Positions 1 through 12,834 of a stretch of DNA of 64,000 bases are shown here, in pieces. The DNA is taken from NCBI RefSeq assembly GCF_017654505.1, contig NC_054564.1, positions 6,928,121-6,992,120 on the forward strand. Direction: 5' to 3'. The position numbers and the translations under genes were made by a program. How positions within the stretch are numbered: position 1 is the first letter of the stretch; each line of letters opens with the position of its first letter. This DNA is from Polyodon spathula (lineage: Eukaryota; Chordata; Actinopteri; Acipenseriformes; Polyodontidae). The notes under the pieces are model-generated. The model was not told the DNA's origin and made no database searches. It worked only from the letters and a program-made list of their open reading frames with translations.

Positions 1-442
1 CCCATGGCAGTATTTTGACTGTAAGTTGGGTTAAAATCCCATCCCTGCCAAATCCATGTGCAGAATGTGGCCAGGTGCTGATTGAGTGATTGATTGTCAA
101 TCAGTCTTCACCACATGGTATAAAACAGAAACCAGTGATTTTATTCTAGGGCTCGTTTAGTTTAGTGGAAGGACTGTGTGCAGCAGGCTGTGCACGCGGT
201 CCTGCGCTGAAATAGCGCTGCTCGCATGTTGTTTGGGTTTGGGTTCATTTGTTTTATTGTTTAATTCTTTTCTTTTGTTATTTAATAGAAGTGTGCAGCA
301 AGCGTTTGAACTGTAGTCTTGCGTCGGCTGTTCCTGGTGCTAACCAGCCTTGATCACGAATCCAATTTCAAAATCCTATCCATTACAATCTGTTCAGTTA
401 TCAACTGTACTAACAAGGTTTTACATTTTTATTAGAATCAGC
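1..442. other. unassigned flanking sequence
   Basis: Ordinary AT-rich sequence. I see no coding exon, RNA gene or recognisable repeat here. Confidence 0.6.

Positions 443-513
<71 letters not shown>
443..513. repeat. poly(A) followed by (TA)n microsatellite
   Basis: About 18 A residues run directly into about 26 TA units. An A-rich tail joined to a TA tract is typical of an expanded retroposon tail, but no retroposon body is recognisable upstream. Confidence 0.95.
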
Positions 514-517
<4 letters not shown>

Positions 518-900
518 CACAAAACATTATTTGCTGTAACAACAAAGACTTAAGGACATTTTGTTTTCTGAAACTTAAAATGAATAATGCTACTTTTTCT
601 CACTGCACTGCAGTTTTCCCATGGACTAGGGGAATATTCAAAGTTTTATTTGCAAATTTGAATAGAGGAAGGTGCAGGTGCTAATTTTAACAATCAGCTT
701 TGCGTTCTATAAGCCACGACAACCAAAGAGGTCAACAGGCATAGAAGGGAAGAGGGTTGCAAAGGCGTCTGGGAAATTGATTATTTATTTTAGTTCATAT
801 TCTTATCTTTCCATATCTGTGTCAGTTGGTTGATCCCTAAAGGGTCTGTACTGAGTATGTCAGGGAATACAAACCCAGATTGAATAAAGAGGAAATAACG

Positions 901-965
<65 letters not shown>

Positions 966-2764
966 AGAACAATCAACCTGGAGGCTGAACACCCTCTCCA
1001 TATCAAGCCTACAGATGTTTAGCATTAGAAAGCCATATCCCTATGGAGGCAGTGGCTGACTAAAAGAAGACAGATCAGGTGCTGTTGATGTTTGACGTTA
1101 CGTGCAACAAGTTATTCAAAATATACAAAGCCCAACTTTTTTTTAAAATTTTTTTTATGGAAAATGAAAGTTAGATCCATATGTTAGATCCACCAGTAAT
1201 GATTTCTGTTGATTTGTAACATTCCCCCCCACCCCCCACCCCTCTGACATTACCTATTGCAATGAATGGTCGACACGTGCTGGACACATTACGATCATTT
1301 CCAGCATCACATTTTCAAACCAAGGGTTTCAATACAATACATAACTTAGCATGAAAAGGGATAAATATGTAGCGAACCAAACAATGCCTTTGTACTGATA
1401 TATTTAAAATGCATTGATTTTAGATATTTGGTTTTCTGGGATAGTTCTTACTTTTTTTTCCCATTCATTAATATCATTGGTTGATTGACTTATTTTGCAC
1501 GGTTGTCACTCTGTAGTGATGTAATAAAACATTTTTATCAAGTGTTGGACTTTTGTGTTTGTGGGGGTGACAAGGTTTATGGAAGCCATATAATGCCCAA
1601 CAAGGTCCTATTGAAATGAAACAGTTTAGAATTATCATGAATTTCCTCAGAACAAACAATACACCTGCACCTAGCTTCAGCAAAATACCTTGATGGATTT
1701 ATACAATTTTTAAAAAAAACTTAAAAGCCTACTAAAAAAAAAACCTTTCCCAGTGCAGCTGGGCCATGACCTGCCTTCTTGACATGTGTCTACCATTGAT
1801 TCGTTCTGAACACTTTAAACCTGCCCCAACTCTGAGTGGCAGCGCATTCCTGCATTTCTATTGGAGACTCCACTTGTGAGATTTGAAACAAGATAACAAT
1901 TAGGAATGGAGGCTGTTCAAGGGATTTAAAGCTGTATTACTGTTAAGATACAGAGGATTTAAAACAAAATTGCAAATTGGGGCAAAAAAAATGCCTACAC
2001 ACAAGAAGAATGTTCCCGAGACCATAAGGATTTCTTTGTGGAAGACAGCAAAGGAAAGAAGGAACAGCTTAAGTGTGCAAGTTCTGTCCAGTTACTGCTA
2101 TACATACTGTGACAGAAAAAAAACAGCCAAGCATTTTGGAAAGCAACAGAAAACAATAATGCCATACAGTATATAAAAAAAAGATTTACAAAAATCTCCT
2201 TTAAGCACCCTAAAAATGAAATTAATAAAAACCGAAAAAACAGTTCATGCAAAATCAAGATCCACAACAAAAACACCAGGGTAAGTTTTTAAAACGATTA
2301 CTTCTTGCTTGGTGTTACCACTTAAATCTCTTCCTTTCTGCACCCAAGCAGGTTTATGGTGCAAGCAGTTGCCCCTGTAGAGAATTAGTTTGTTCATCAG
2401 TGTTACTCCTCATTGTGTGGATCGCTGCTCTGGCATGCTTTCTGTTGCCCCAGAGGAAAGAGAGAGATGTAGAGCCCAAGGGCACTGTGAGTAAAGCCGA
2501 AAACACCATCGTCAGCTTTGAGAATGGAAGCTGTAAAGTTCTTTTTCTGTTACAGAGGTCACGGTGCAATTGGAGATGCATGCCGTGAGGGAATACAGCG
2601 TTCTGGGGAGGCCTCGGCAGCACATAATGGCAGGCGTGCTCGAGAAGGCTTTGAGTTCAGCTTCCTGAACTCATTAATCCACGAATCTCTAAACACTGTG
2701 TGCTTTATAGCCTCACTGGAGGCTGCAAGAAGCATGTTATGGAACTCAAAACTTAGCCCAAAAC

Positions 2765-2767
<3 letters not shown>
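514..2767. other. unassigned sequence with one (TTA)n tract
   Basis: No recognisable exon. Contains a C-rich stretch near 1225-1243 and a (TTA)n tract listed separately. Short ORFs here have no recognisable domains. Confidence 0.55.
903..963. repeat. (TTA)n microsatellite
   Basis: About 20 uninterrupted TTA units. Read on the minus strand it gives a poly-Asn ORF, which is a by-product of the repeat. Confidence 0.97.

Positions 2768-2790
<23 letters not shown>
2768..2790. repeat. poly(A) tract
   Basis: 23 consecutive A residues, possibly an old retroposon tail. The body is not recognised. Confidence 0.9.
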
Positions 2791-2795
<5 letters not shown>

Positions 2796-3077
2796 CAATA
2801 CAATTATTATATTGATTATTATTTTGTTAAATGAAAACAGCATAGTTCGTGACAGGAACGTATGACCAAATCTAATGAGATTAACCTGAAGGGACATATT
2901 TTTAAATGTAATATTACGCTACTTTTATTATTTCCAGGGGTTAAACCTGGTAAAGACAAGACTATGTGGTGTGTGTTGGGAGTCATACAGTCAGGGGAGC
3001 CCTGCTTTGTGTCCTTTGTTGCCAGTCTTCACTGAGAGAGTGTTGTATTGGCTGGGGGGCTCCCATAGGTTACAGAC

Positions 3078-3290
3078 ATTAACCCTAACCCTAACTCTAA
3101 ACCTGTTCCCACAACATATGCAATTACACAAGTGTATCAGAAGGGTTTAGAGTTAGGGTTAGAGATAGGCTTAAGGATTAGGGTTAGGGTTATATCATGC
3201 AAAAAACTTTACACATTAAGTGCATTGTAACTATGTATGACAGCACTGTAATTATGTGTAAGTAAACCTGTAGTCAATGCACACTCATAT
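3078..3290. mobile_element. family A foldback MITE, partial copy
   Basis: Shares the core and right arm of the complete copy at 61963-62280: CCCTAA-type repeats, then TTAGGG-type repeats, then an arm with TTTACACATTAAGTGCATTGTAACTATG and ATTATGTGTAAG-type sequence (shown in pieces). The outer left arm with GGTAACACTTT is missing. The telomere-like hexamers are part of the element and do not indicate a chromosome end. Confidence 0.7.
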
Positions 3291-4885
3291 AGTCTTTGAA
3301 TTGGATCTTATCTGAAGTGCTGGAAGGACCTCACCCAGTTCATTTTTCTAGTTTTCAGAAATCCAGAAGGTTGTGCTGAGGTAGTTTTTTAAAGCAGTGA
3401 CTTTGTCTGCAGTGGCTCGGAATCAATATTCTGTTTTTCATTCCATTTTGGCGTCTGTTTTCTCACAAGCATCTCGAACCAGCAATGTTTCAGCTTCTAC
3501 ATCAGGTGGCAAGATTACAAGCAAACAGCAAAGCAATCCGGAGCATACTGGATTTTAAAACAAAGTTTTATACTCATAACAACATCGGTTTTCTTTTTTG
3601 TTGGTCATAAAGGGATTCAGTGGCATAGATTCACTTTTCCTAAGTTGCTCGGTGCTGTTTTACAACCCTCTTGGTGGCTCTTTATAGTAAATGAGTCTTT
3701 GTGTGGATTAATGATGAGTTTGGCACAGCCGTTCATATTTATTAGTAAGGGAGTGCAGGTTTTAAAAATGGGCAGAACAAACTGGAAGGTTGCATTGAAA
3801 GTGGGTGTGTCCCAAGCACGTTCTAACCAATGGCAAGCGATTTACACAGCTTTGTATGTACCCACTTCCAAAGTGATACACCCACTTATAACTGACCCCA
3901 CCCATTTCTGATTGGGCACCGCCTGTTTGTGAACCCTCCCAGTTAATTAGTGAGGAATTCCTCAGGTACGTCAAGGGAATCATTGGGTGGGCATTGTTAA
4001 ACTCATCTTTGCTTACAATATTATTCAGTGGCCTCTTTCTTATAATCATATAGACAATCCTCAACTAGTATGTTCATCAGATGTCCTGTGTGATACAGAA
4101 TCATTCCACAGTGTTGATTAATAATATCCTGTTCACACAACCTAAATAATGCACAATCATCAGGTTTGGAAACATGGGGAGTGAAGTGAAGAGCAATCAC
4201 AGGGTCCTGTTAATGGCACTTTATTTAGGTAGTATGGATAGGGTCAGGGGGGAGAGGGTTAATAAGCTTCACATTGTCGTTATGGATCCTGTCCCCCGTT
4301 GGTGAGATGAGACGAGGTTAAAAGCTCTAGAACCACAAATGCAGACGATCCAGCTCTTTTGCATCGTGGTTAAGACGCTCGCTTGCGGTGCGCGGGGTCG
4401 CTGTTTCACACACAGCCTTAGCCCTGTTTCATAGGCATAACAAACAACAAACAGGTAAGACATGCAAAAGTGGAGACAAAAAGCACCCAACAACTGTCAG
4501 AAAAAACAATGCATCTTGGTAAGCCAAAGTAAGCAAAAAAATAAATAAATAAAAATAAAATAAAAACAGCATTTTCAAAGTATTTACACTTTCAGCCTGG
4601 AGGAACGACAAGTCAAACATGACTTAATCACATCCTGGGAAAAGTATTAAAAGGCTCATTCCATTTCGATAGGGTTTGGCACTCTGCCGCTTTTGGGGGC
4701 TGCACAATCTGGCCCTGAAAACAAACAATTGGCCAACACTTCAGTACATCCCCAAGACCAGAAGGAGAAGGAAGTAATAGCGCCTGTCTGATCAATAATC
4801 AAAATGTGAAATGAAACAGCTTAAGTTTGTGAGAAAGCGCAAGCCAAGATCAAAATTAAAAACAGGATCCTGACTCCTGGCCATT
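3291..4885. other. unassigned sequence with a tRNA-like SINE scrap
   Basis: No exon recognised. Around 4360-4405 a short stretch (GTGGTTAAGACGCTCGCTTG) resembles the 5' head of a tRNA-derived SINE but has no intact B box, so it is at most a fragment. Confidence 0.45.
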
Positions 4886-4910
4886 AAAAAAAAAAAAAAA
4901 AAAAAAAAAA
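4886..4910. repeat. poly(A) tract
   Basis: 25 consecutive A residues followed by CAACAACA. Confidence 0.95.
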
Positions 4911-5230
4911 CAACAACATAAAAATGGAATTAAGTCGGACCTATCATTCTGAAATCTCCATTTAAAGATCTGTAAGAAGGCTGATTGCTCTGCAGATATG
5001 TCAGTGAACATCATACATTCAGCACAATTACATGGCTATGAAGGTTACATGGCTTCCTACAGTCAATATCATTTCTTGATGACGCTTTTACGTACATAAG
5101 CATAACTTGAATAAAACATGTTTCAATTTTAAAACTACGCTCGTACGATATTTCCAAACTTTTTTATGAATGCCAGACAATTTATTGATCAGTAAAATCA
5201 CTATAGACAACTAAAATACAATGCCGAGGG

Positions 5231-5298
5231 GGTAACACATCACAATAAGTGTCTCTAATTACTGTGTATTTACATAATAGTTACATAGTAAATACACC
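5231..5298. mobile_element. family A foldback MITE, left arm of an interrupted copy
   Basis: Starts GGTAACAC and continues AAGTGTCTCTAATTACTGTG, the same left arm as the complete copy at 61963. The arm stops near 5298 and the rest resumes at about 5630, so a later insertion splits the element. Confidence 0.7.
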
Positions 5299-5539
5299 AA
5301 TCACTCAATCAATCTTTATTTTATATAGCGCCTTTCATAGTGGATCTGAGTAAGGGTGGCGTTGTAGAGGGACACCGCATCATCGACCAGTGACGGAAGA
5401 GTGCCAGTCAGAGGGGAAGAAGAGACACATTCGAGAGTATTGTAGGATTTAGCATTAGGATTTTGGGACGGAAGGAAATAACAGTGTTAGTAGTAGGTGA
5501 AGGTGTGGAAAGATTAATATTGACAGTGATTAAGAAATG

Positions 5540-5587
<48 letters not shown>

Positions 5588-5629
5588 AGACAGAGAGATT
5601 GGAGATGTCAAGACCCCTGGTGATGAGCC
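5299..5629. mobile_element. insertion nested inside family A MITE
   Basis: About 330 bp separate the two halves of a family A copy. The segment begins with CTTTATTTTATATAGCGCCTTTCATAG-type sequence (shown in part), the reverse complement of a tail common to L2-mobilised SINEs, and contains a long (GA)n tract. The rest is not classified. Confidence 0.5.
5543..5583. repeat. (GA)n microsatellite
   Basis: About 20 GA units inside the segment that interrupts the family A MITE. Confidence 0.95.
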
Positions 5630-5786
5630 GGGTTAGGGTTAGGGTTAGGGAGAGGTTTAGCTTTAGGGTTAGGGTTATATCATGCAACAAAACATACACA
5701 TGAAGTACACTGTAACTATGCATAATAACTTTGTAATTATGTGTAAGCACACATGTATTTACTAAGTAAGTACTATATAAATATAC
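5630..5786. mobile_element. family A foldback MITE, core and right arm of an interrupted copy
   Basis: Begins with several GGGTTA units and continues into TATATCATGCAACAAAACAT and an arm containing ACTGTAACTATGCATAATAA, matching the right half of the 61963-62280 copy. Confidence 0.7.
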
Positions 5787-6374
5787 TTATTTAAAGTGTG
5801 GTCCAAAATTCCCACTGGAATTGTTTTCAAACGTTCCTGTAAGGTAAGACATCTAGAAGCTGTGCAGCACATAAGAGAATCTTCGATTTGCGATGAACGT
5901 TTTAAATCTATTTCTGCTTTTTTTTTTTCTTCTAGACACACCAAAATTAATGGTACTTCTTTCTACAGGCTCTGCCAGAATATTCATGGAGCCAAGGCAA
6001 AGTTATAAACCTGTACAATTGCTCCTGATGGATCAAACCATATCAAGCTGCAGTTGTCTGAAGCGTGCTATTGCTGCAGAGCGCAGCTGGAGGGAATTCA
6101 AGGAAACAGAGCCTGCTTTTCCTTGACAGCGGTCCTGCAGCTAATGGAGGACGTGATGGATCCCTTTGAGTTCTTTACGATCACTGAATGTGCAAACTGG
6201 AGATTTTATAAAGAAATCACATGGTGGGTATACAGAGCTAATGTCGTACCCATAAACCTCCTGTTTGAATTAACTTAACTAAACTTACTGTAGAGCAGTC
6301 AGACAGAAACAGATATTATACAGTGGCACCAAAAATATTCAGGCCGTTAGCGCAACTTTCTATACCTGAAGACC
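5787..6374. other. unassigned sequence
   Basis: Several short overlapping ORFs occur, with none recognised as a conserved exon. Confidence 0.5.
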
Positions 6375-6704
6375 TACAGCTATGGCCAAAGGTTTTGCAT
6401 CCCCCCTAAAGAATGAACTCATTTTGCTTCATAAAGTCGAATGAAACCTGCAGAATAGTGTTAACATATTGAATTACACACTGCTTTGTAGTTTTCCATA
6501 TACTTAACGAATATTCTTAATTTTGAAATCTAACATTAAATATTACTATTATGGCTTCCAGTATATGTTTGCAATATCATGTTGTAGTTTCTTTGATTAC
6601 ATGATGTTAAATAAAAGATTATATTCATATAGTTTTTTTATTTTATTTTATTAAGTCTCAATTCTAAAATTCCAAGTGATGCAAAACTTTTGGTCACAGC
6701 TGTA
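6375..6704. mobile_element. Tc1/mariner-type MITE, complete copy
   Basis: The left end reads TACAGCTATGGCCAAAGGTT and the right end is its inverted form, AACTTTTGGTCACAGCTGTA. Both ends include the TA expected of Tc1/mariner insertion. The element is about 330 bp with no coding capacity, so it would move only with a transposase supplied elsewhere. At least six truncated relatives occur in this window (13878, 15076, 23444, 43350, 53936, 58477). Confidence 0.8.
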
Positions 6705-8226
6705 TATATTGATTTCCAGCAAAATTAAGTACCTAAAAAACAAAACAAAACAAAAAAACGTTTTAATGAGTATTATTCTGCTTCATTTAACATGCCCAAT
6801 TTCAATTGTTGGCTGCTGCAAGCTACTTCCCAGTTGTCTGGACTGAAAATCAATGGGAAACAAATTGTCTTTTCAACCGGTTAATATAAGCAACAAATGT
6901 TACCAAGCAAACTGGGCTCCTGGCCAGTAGGGGTCGTTGCAGCGCACTGAGGTAATCTCCCAGTGGGTAACAGGGACCTGTTTCTCAAAAAGTTTGCAAG
7001 CACTGCCAGAGAACACTGGTTTCTGGAAGGCATCCCGATTGCAAAATTCCTATCAATTTCTCTTGCACCTCACAGATTCCTATTGCAAAACACGACACTC
7101 TTCATAAGGCTATTTACTGGTCAAGAAATCATACAGGGCATTTGTTGAACGCAAGCATTAAAAAGCACTGATTGATCAATAATAATCATTAAGACCTTCG
7201 CAATTTTAGTGAAGAAAAAAACGTATAATCAAGGATCGTTGTAACCCTTTTTTCGCTGAAGCATTCTGAAATAGGAAAGCAGAGCATGCATTACTGACCT
7301 TGTCGAGGGAGGCAGTTTTGGTGGCACACGTAAGTTTGCTCAGGTTTGCTGTGAATGTTTGCCCAAGCCGTCGGAAACACGCGTGACCGTCTGCAAAGCT
7401 CCCTGTTTGGACAATGGGATTCAAACCACACCTGCAGGACACACCCTGCCCTTCATCACACTGTGGTGTTTCCCTTGGATGACATTGACAAATTAAACAG
7501 AAAAATCAACATGAGGGGTCAGTGCTGTTCAGATTTGACAGTCTTATGGTACTTGTTCCTATTTTTCTGTCCACCCTCTACATGGTCTCTACTAGGCAAA
7601 GGATTTGATAATAATATCTCCCTTTAGGGATCTATTGGTTTGTGTGGAGGCTGTGAAATCACCCCTTGCCAAACTGTGCACTCAAAAATGCCAACCCTAA
7701 TCCACTTTGATGTTGTCATTAATTCAATATACACATACAAGAGCAAACTTCATGGACATTGTCCATTGCATTTAGGTTTTAATTCTTGTGCATTCAAGTG
7801 CATTCATTACTTCAAACGAAAATGAATCTGATACACTTTGTCAAAAAACCTTTTTTTTTTGTTTATTTTTTACATGGCTGCAGTGCATTCAAATGCATTT
7901 CATTGACCTGAATACAAATTCTGTTTGTGTCTGTAATTGCTGCCCAGAAGAGTTCTTTTCATGCCACTGGTTTTGGAACGGACCCATGGGCTCGAGAACA
8001 GCAGCACGCTGGGTCTCAGAGTGGAACGCATCTGTCAGAATTTACAGCCTGACACTTTTCCACCTTTTTTATTTGAGTTTTGCTTCAAAACGACTGCTGT
8101 GTTTGGAAAAAGTCCCAACCATCGCATACAATAATGGAATGTGTAGAGGGTAAGGAATTAAAAGGGGGTGGTACCAACACTCCTGTAAACTGAGATATTA
8201 ACTATATTGCCTTTTGGGGTGTCCCA
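6705..8226. other. unassigned sequence
   Basis: Low-complexity A/C stretch near 6738-6760. A weak CTCF-like core (CCAGTAGGGGTCG) lies near 6924. The ORFs up to about 120 codons are not recognisable. Confidence 0.5.
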
Positions 8227-8388
8227 GGGGTGTCCAATCCTGATCCTAGAGGGCAGGTGTCCCTCCTGGTTTTTGTTCCAATTGTGCCCTAAATTAATTA
8301 ATTGGTCCAATTAAGCAATTTTGGGTACAGTTGGAACATAAATCAGACGGGACACTGGAACTCCAGGACCAGGGCTGGACACTCCTGC
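8227..8388. mobile_element. short palindromic repeat (family D)
   Basis: Left end GGGTGTCCAATCCTGATCCT pairs with right end AGGACCAGGGCTGGACACTC, with a central TTAATTAATT stretch. The same structure recurs at 31607-31766. This is a widespread type of foldback repeat in fish genomes, and I do not assign a superfamily. Confidence 0.65.
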
Positions 8389-10142
8389 TCTAGAGAAACC
8401 AGGCATTGTTCACACAACGGCTACACTGAAGCCAAACATGTTATTTTGTGAACATAAATTGAGTTCTGCTTGCCTTTATCCACAATATCCCATAAGTATG
8501 CAAAACCGATCTCCTTCGGTATCCTTCGAAAGTCTATAGTCTACTATCTGTGTTAAACAAAGAGCTTTGCATTTTGAAAACGATCAGTCTCAGATCATTT
8601 TCACAGTGTTTTTGGACTCAGTCCTAGTAATAGCCTGTACATATATTTTTCCACATTGCCAGTGATGTACCCGCCCTAGAAGAATATATTAGTATATTAG
8701 AATATATTATATATATATATATAAAGCCATGTATTTTACAGTGGTTTTGTTGCTTATTTTGTGAGATGTGTTTGTGGAAATGTATCATAGCCCTATTGTC
8801 TTCTTCACTGAGACTGTGATGTCCATGCAGCCGCAGATCTTAATATTACAGCGATACTTTCTTTAGGGTGACATGTAAGAACGCCAAATTCCATTCTGAC
8901 ACCCTATTGGCTAGATAATGACCCCCCCCCAGGTCATGATATATTATATCCATGTTACCCACCCACCCCCACCAGTGGATGGTCCACAGTTTGTGTTTTG
9001 TTTTTTTTATATTTTACGTCTTGTGTTTTTCCATTAGGTCGTTTTCCTCTGTAGGTACAGTTCCAAGGTATTATGGGAAGGGAATTAACCATGGCGCCGT
9101 AGCAAATCAGTTGTTCCCTGAGACGAGTATCAATTTGAATGGTTTGATGATGAAAAAACAACATTTAGCATTGCCAAACCTGGCTTTCGCAATGCAATGC
9201 TTGGTATATGGAAGTTTTTGCCCATCTACAAAGATCCCTAAAAAAAACAACACTGAAAAAGAGAGGAAATAAATCCTAAAGATGCCCTAAATATATGTTG
9301 TTTTTTTTTTAAAATCCAGATTATTTTATCTGCCGTCATTTAAATCAATCGAACGTAATCTCCCATTTTATGGAAGATATAACTGTACAGCAGGTAAAGT
9401 TAAAACAAGAAGTTATGAATGTGTGCCTGGACAGTCATTGTATTTTATAGGCAAGGAATTGAAAAGAATAGGGAGAAATCTTTTTCCAAACCTTCTGCCA
9501 AATTCTACCTGAAAGCAAACTAACCAAAAGACAAAGGAGCCCCCTGATCAACACAATGCAATTGACAATGTGTTTTCTAGATATATTTCTAGCTCCATGA
9601 AGCATGGCTCTATTACTTTTATTTTATGACTTGGAAGCATGACAGCTGGCAAGGCAATTCTGCCTTTATTCATAATGCTGCTGAGTGGCACCTGCCAGCG
9701 ATATTTATTTAACTATCTTGAGGTGCTTTTTTGTTCTTTTGAATCATCGTCCACTATTGTAAAACGGTTGTTTCTGTAGGTTTTAATGGGGATCATCAAC
9801 AACAATATATTCCCAAATGTTTCATTAATGGGGGCTTGGTGGAGTGGTGGCTGAATTCACCAGCCTCAATATCACAAGTTTAGTTGTCCTTTAACTTGTT
9901 CCATATTGGACTATAGTAGTGTGCTATTGGCACTGGATATTAACCTATGTAGGAGTTTGAACTAAAAAAGTAGTTCCAGCATTACTGAAGGAAAAGATGT
10001 AGTAAATATTTGTCATGTGGTATAACATGATTCTGTAGTTCAAAAACAAGCCCTTAGATTGTATCACTTTTGTTACAAATATATAGGCCTGTATTCAATC
10101 ATTATGGCAGTGCCATAGCATTTATAAAATATAGCTATGGAA
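8389..10142. other. unassigned sequence
   Basis: Contains a short TA tract near 8706-8723 and a C run near 8923. No exon or RNA gene recognised. Confidence 0.5.
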
Positions 10143-10585
10143 GGCTCCCGAGTGGCGCATCAGGTAAAGGCACTCCGCGTAGAGTACAGCCTGGAGGTCG
10201 CTAGTTCAAGTCCAGGCTATTCCACTGCCAACCGTGGACAGGAGCTCCCAGGTGGCGGCACACAATTGGCCAAGCGCGGGCAGGTGGGGGAGAGATAGGT
10301 CGGTCAGGCTGTCCTCAGCTCACCACACACCAGCAACCCCTGTGGACTGGCTGGGTGCCTGCGGGCCTGCCTGTAAGTTGCCCAGAGCTGCCTGGTCCTC
10401 TGATCCCGTAGCTCTGAGGTGGCTGCATGTTGGACCTGCAGCCACCTCAGCAGTGTGAAAAGAAGAGGACACGTGTGACAACCTTCGTCTCTCCCGAGTC
10501 AGCATGGGGGTGGCAGCAGTGGGCCGGGTTGAAATAAAAATAATTGGGCTTACCAAATTGGAGAGCAAATCAGAAAAAATAATTC
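10143..10585 (+). mobile_element. tRNA-derived SINE (family S1)
   Basis: The head GGCTCCCGAGTGGCGCATCA carries an A-box-like block, and AGTTCAAGTCC near 10203 is a good polymerase III B box. A GC-rich body follows, then a tail with AAAAATAATTGGGCTTACCA. A relative with a similar tail lies at 26615-27050 and a minus-strand head at 44416-44606. It is not a functional tRNA because the cloverleaf cannot close and the body is about 440 bp. Confidence 0.75.
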
Positions 10586-12618
10586 TGCCACTCTGCAAAG
10601 TTTCAGTTAACTCTAAACCTAACTCTGATACAAGCATGAACACTGAAAAAGACTTTAGTCGAAACTTGTGTAACTGAACTCTTAATCTCTTTTAGCATCT
10701 CTGTTAGTGTTGTATAGTCATGGCTGGCTACAAACACTGCCACGGTGTTCAAGTTTAAAGGTTTAGGAGATGAAACTGCAATTAAAAACACATGTCTGCT
10801 GCTTATGGTCTATCCTGATTTTTTTGGCAGGTAAAGGGTTAACTCCGCACCACAGCCCCAGTTGCCCAGAGGCATTACTCAGAAAGGATTTGATGGATTG
10901 CCTTTTCCTCTTCGCCGTTCGTGCGTGAATCAAACTCAGGAGAGAGGCGGAAAACAATAGGAAAGGGGAGTCGCTCCTGCTTCAAGGGCAGCAGCAGACC
11001 CAGGCCTAAGAAAGAACATCAACATGTATCAGTTTGTATAGCGAATAAAGAGAACGCACAAAAACAATAGATGACTTTATAATCTGTCACTAAATCCCAT
11101 TTGTTCAAGCATGGCACATTAATAAGGAGATGCAGTTCAGGTGTTTATGTACCCAAAGACATGAAAAGAAGAACAAAAAAACACTTCTTGAGACTGCATT
11201 TGTGAACTTGATTATAAAGGTGGCACTGATTCATAGATGCCAGCCATTCACGCTATTTCATATAGATGAAACATTCGACGTGTGTTCACAGCACAGATCG
11301 GCCCCTACTACATTTATTTTTTTTTTAAATATAAAAACACAAAAGCAATTCTTAAAGAATTATTTTTGGCTTCTATCTGCCTGCATTTCATTATGACATC
11401 ATAATGAGACAGAAAATGTAATAAAATACATCTCGTTCAAATTCTTTGACAACTTTTCCAATTATGTATGTTCCAAACTAAGGTCTACCCCTTATTAGCC
11501 CCTGAAGCTACACAAAAGAACTGAGCGCTTGTGCAAGCGTTTTCTTCTTAAAATCCATTTCAGAATGGCTCCAGTATCACGAGGAGGAGACTGACAACCT
11601 GGATCCAACCTGTCGGATTAAATGCCAGGGGTCATAACATTCTACAAGGCGGTGGCGATTGACAAATAGGACCATGTGCTGGAGTTCTACATACCCTGCT
11701 TCCATATTGTATAAATACTGGCAGCGTTTGCTGACAAAACACTAGGCAGTTTCTTCACCAACGTTGGTTTCATGATTATTTTGGCATGCCCGACACCGCG
11801 TTAAAACTTCGTCCTCATAGCAAGTTTCATTTTCTTCAGCGTTGCCGTTGGTTGGAATGCAGAAGAAATGACAGCTTCTGGAAACGGTAACACCAGAAAA
11901 AACGATGTTACAAAAGTGGGGCTGTTTTATCTCATTCAAACGTTGTTTTTCCAGAGCGGTTTATAAGCTTCCAAAGAGGTCTATATAAAATGCTCCATTG
12001 GCTCCACTTGCAGGCTAACAATCTGAGTATTGTCTGACTGGAGGAACAAGCATAAACGGAGCTTCGTGAGGATTTGTCTCTTGGAAGCGGTTAGATATGT
12101 TGGGTTTGTTTTAAGAGTTAGGGACATATTTTCAAAGCGTTTACTCCAGTCTTTAATTTTTAGAAAGAAAGAGAACCCCATGGAAATGATACAGCTCTGA
12201 AAAGCAAAAAGCTTGGAACTTGTGGCTTGGAACTTGGTTTCAGGAGACTAGGTTTCATTGCACGGCACACCCAAGGAGACCAGCAAAGTTGTCCCAAACT
12301 AGGTGACCCAGTCTCCTGGAAGCAGGTTTCAAGCCGCTGTTCCTGAATAAGTGGCTTTGTGCTCCCTCAGCTTAGCTGAAGAGCAGCTTTTGAATGCTGA
12401 ACGCTGTTTGAGGAATTGCAACGAAAACACATCTGAATGCTTGCAAGCATGTCATGAAACAGCAAGGGGACAGTAACACTAGATAACTGTAAACTCCTGG
12501 TCGACCTGAATGGGACAAAAAGAAGAAAAAAGCCCTTAATAAAATGTTAACGTTAATAAAATGAACAAAACTGGATTTTATAGCTATGGATACCCCTCTT
12601 TTTAGCACAAGAAGCGTG
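10586..12618. other. unassigned sequence
   Basis: No exon recognised. Ordinary AT-rich DNA with several short unassigned ORFs. Confidence 0.5.
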
Positions 12619-12834
12619 GGTAACACTTTATATCAAGTGTCTCTAATTACTGTGTATTTACATAGCAGCTACTTCATGTGTACTTACACATAATTACAAT
12701 GTTATTATGCATAGTTACAATGTATCCAATGTGGAAATGTTTTAAAAGCCCTAACTCTACTTCTAACCCTAACCCTGTTCTGATACAATTGTGTGCTTAC
12801 AAATATATTGTGTAAAAAGATTTACACATGAAGT
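12619..12834. mobile_element. family A foldback MITE, left arm and core
   Basis: Starts GGTAACACTTTATATCAAGT and contains GTGTCTCTAATTACTGTG, the mirrored ATGTGTACTTACACATAATT block and a CCCTAACCC-type core. The far right arm is lost. Confidence 0.75.

Noticed and set aside
350..553. Small ORF through poly(A)/(TA)n
   Set aside because: Most of the predicted residues come from the microsatellite (poly-Lys and Tyr-Ile repeats).
837..1025. Minus-strand ORF with poly-Asn
   Set aside because: Generated by the (TTA)n tract, with no other protein-like features.
3078..3200. CCCTAA / TTAGGG repeats suggesting a telomere or fused chromosome ends
   Set aside because: The hexamers are few, imperfect, and sit in the same position inside a dispersed foldback element found at several sites, so they belong to the element.
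10143..10230. Possible functional tRNA gene
   Set aside because: A and B boxes are present but the stems do not close, and the unit continues into a SINE body and LINE-like tail shared with other copies.
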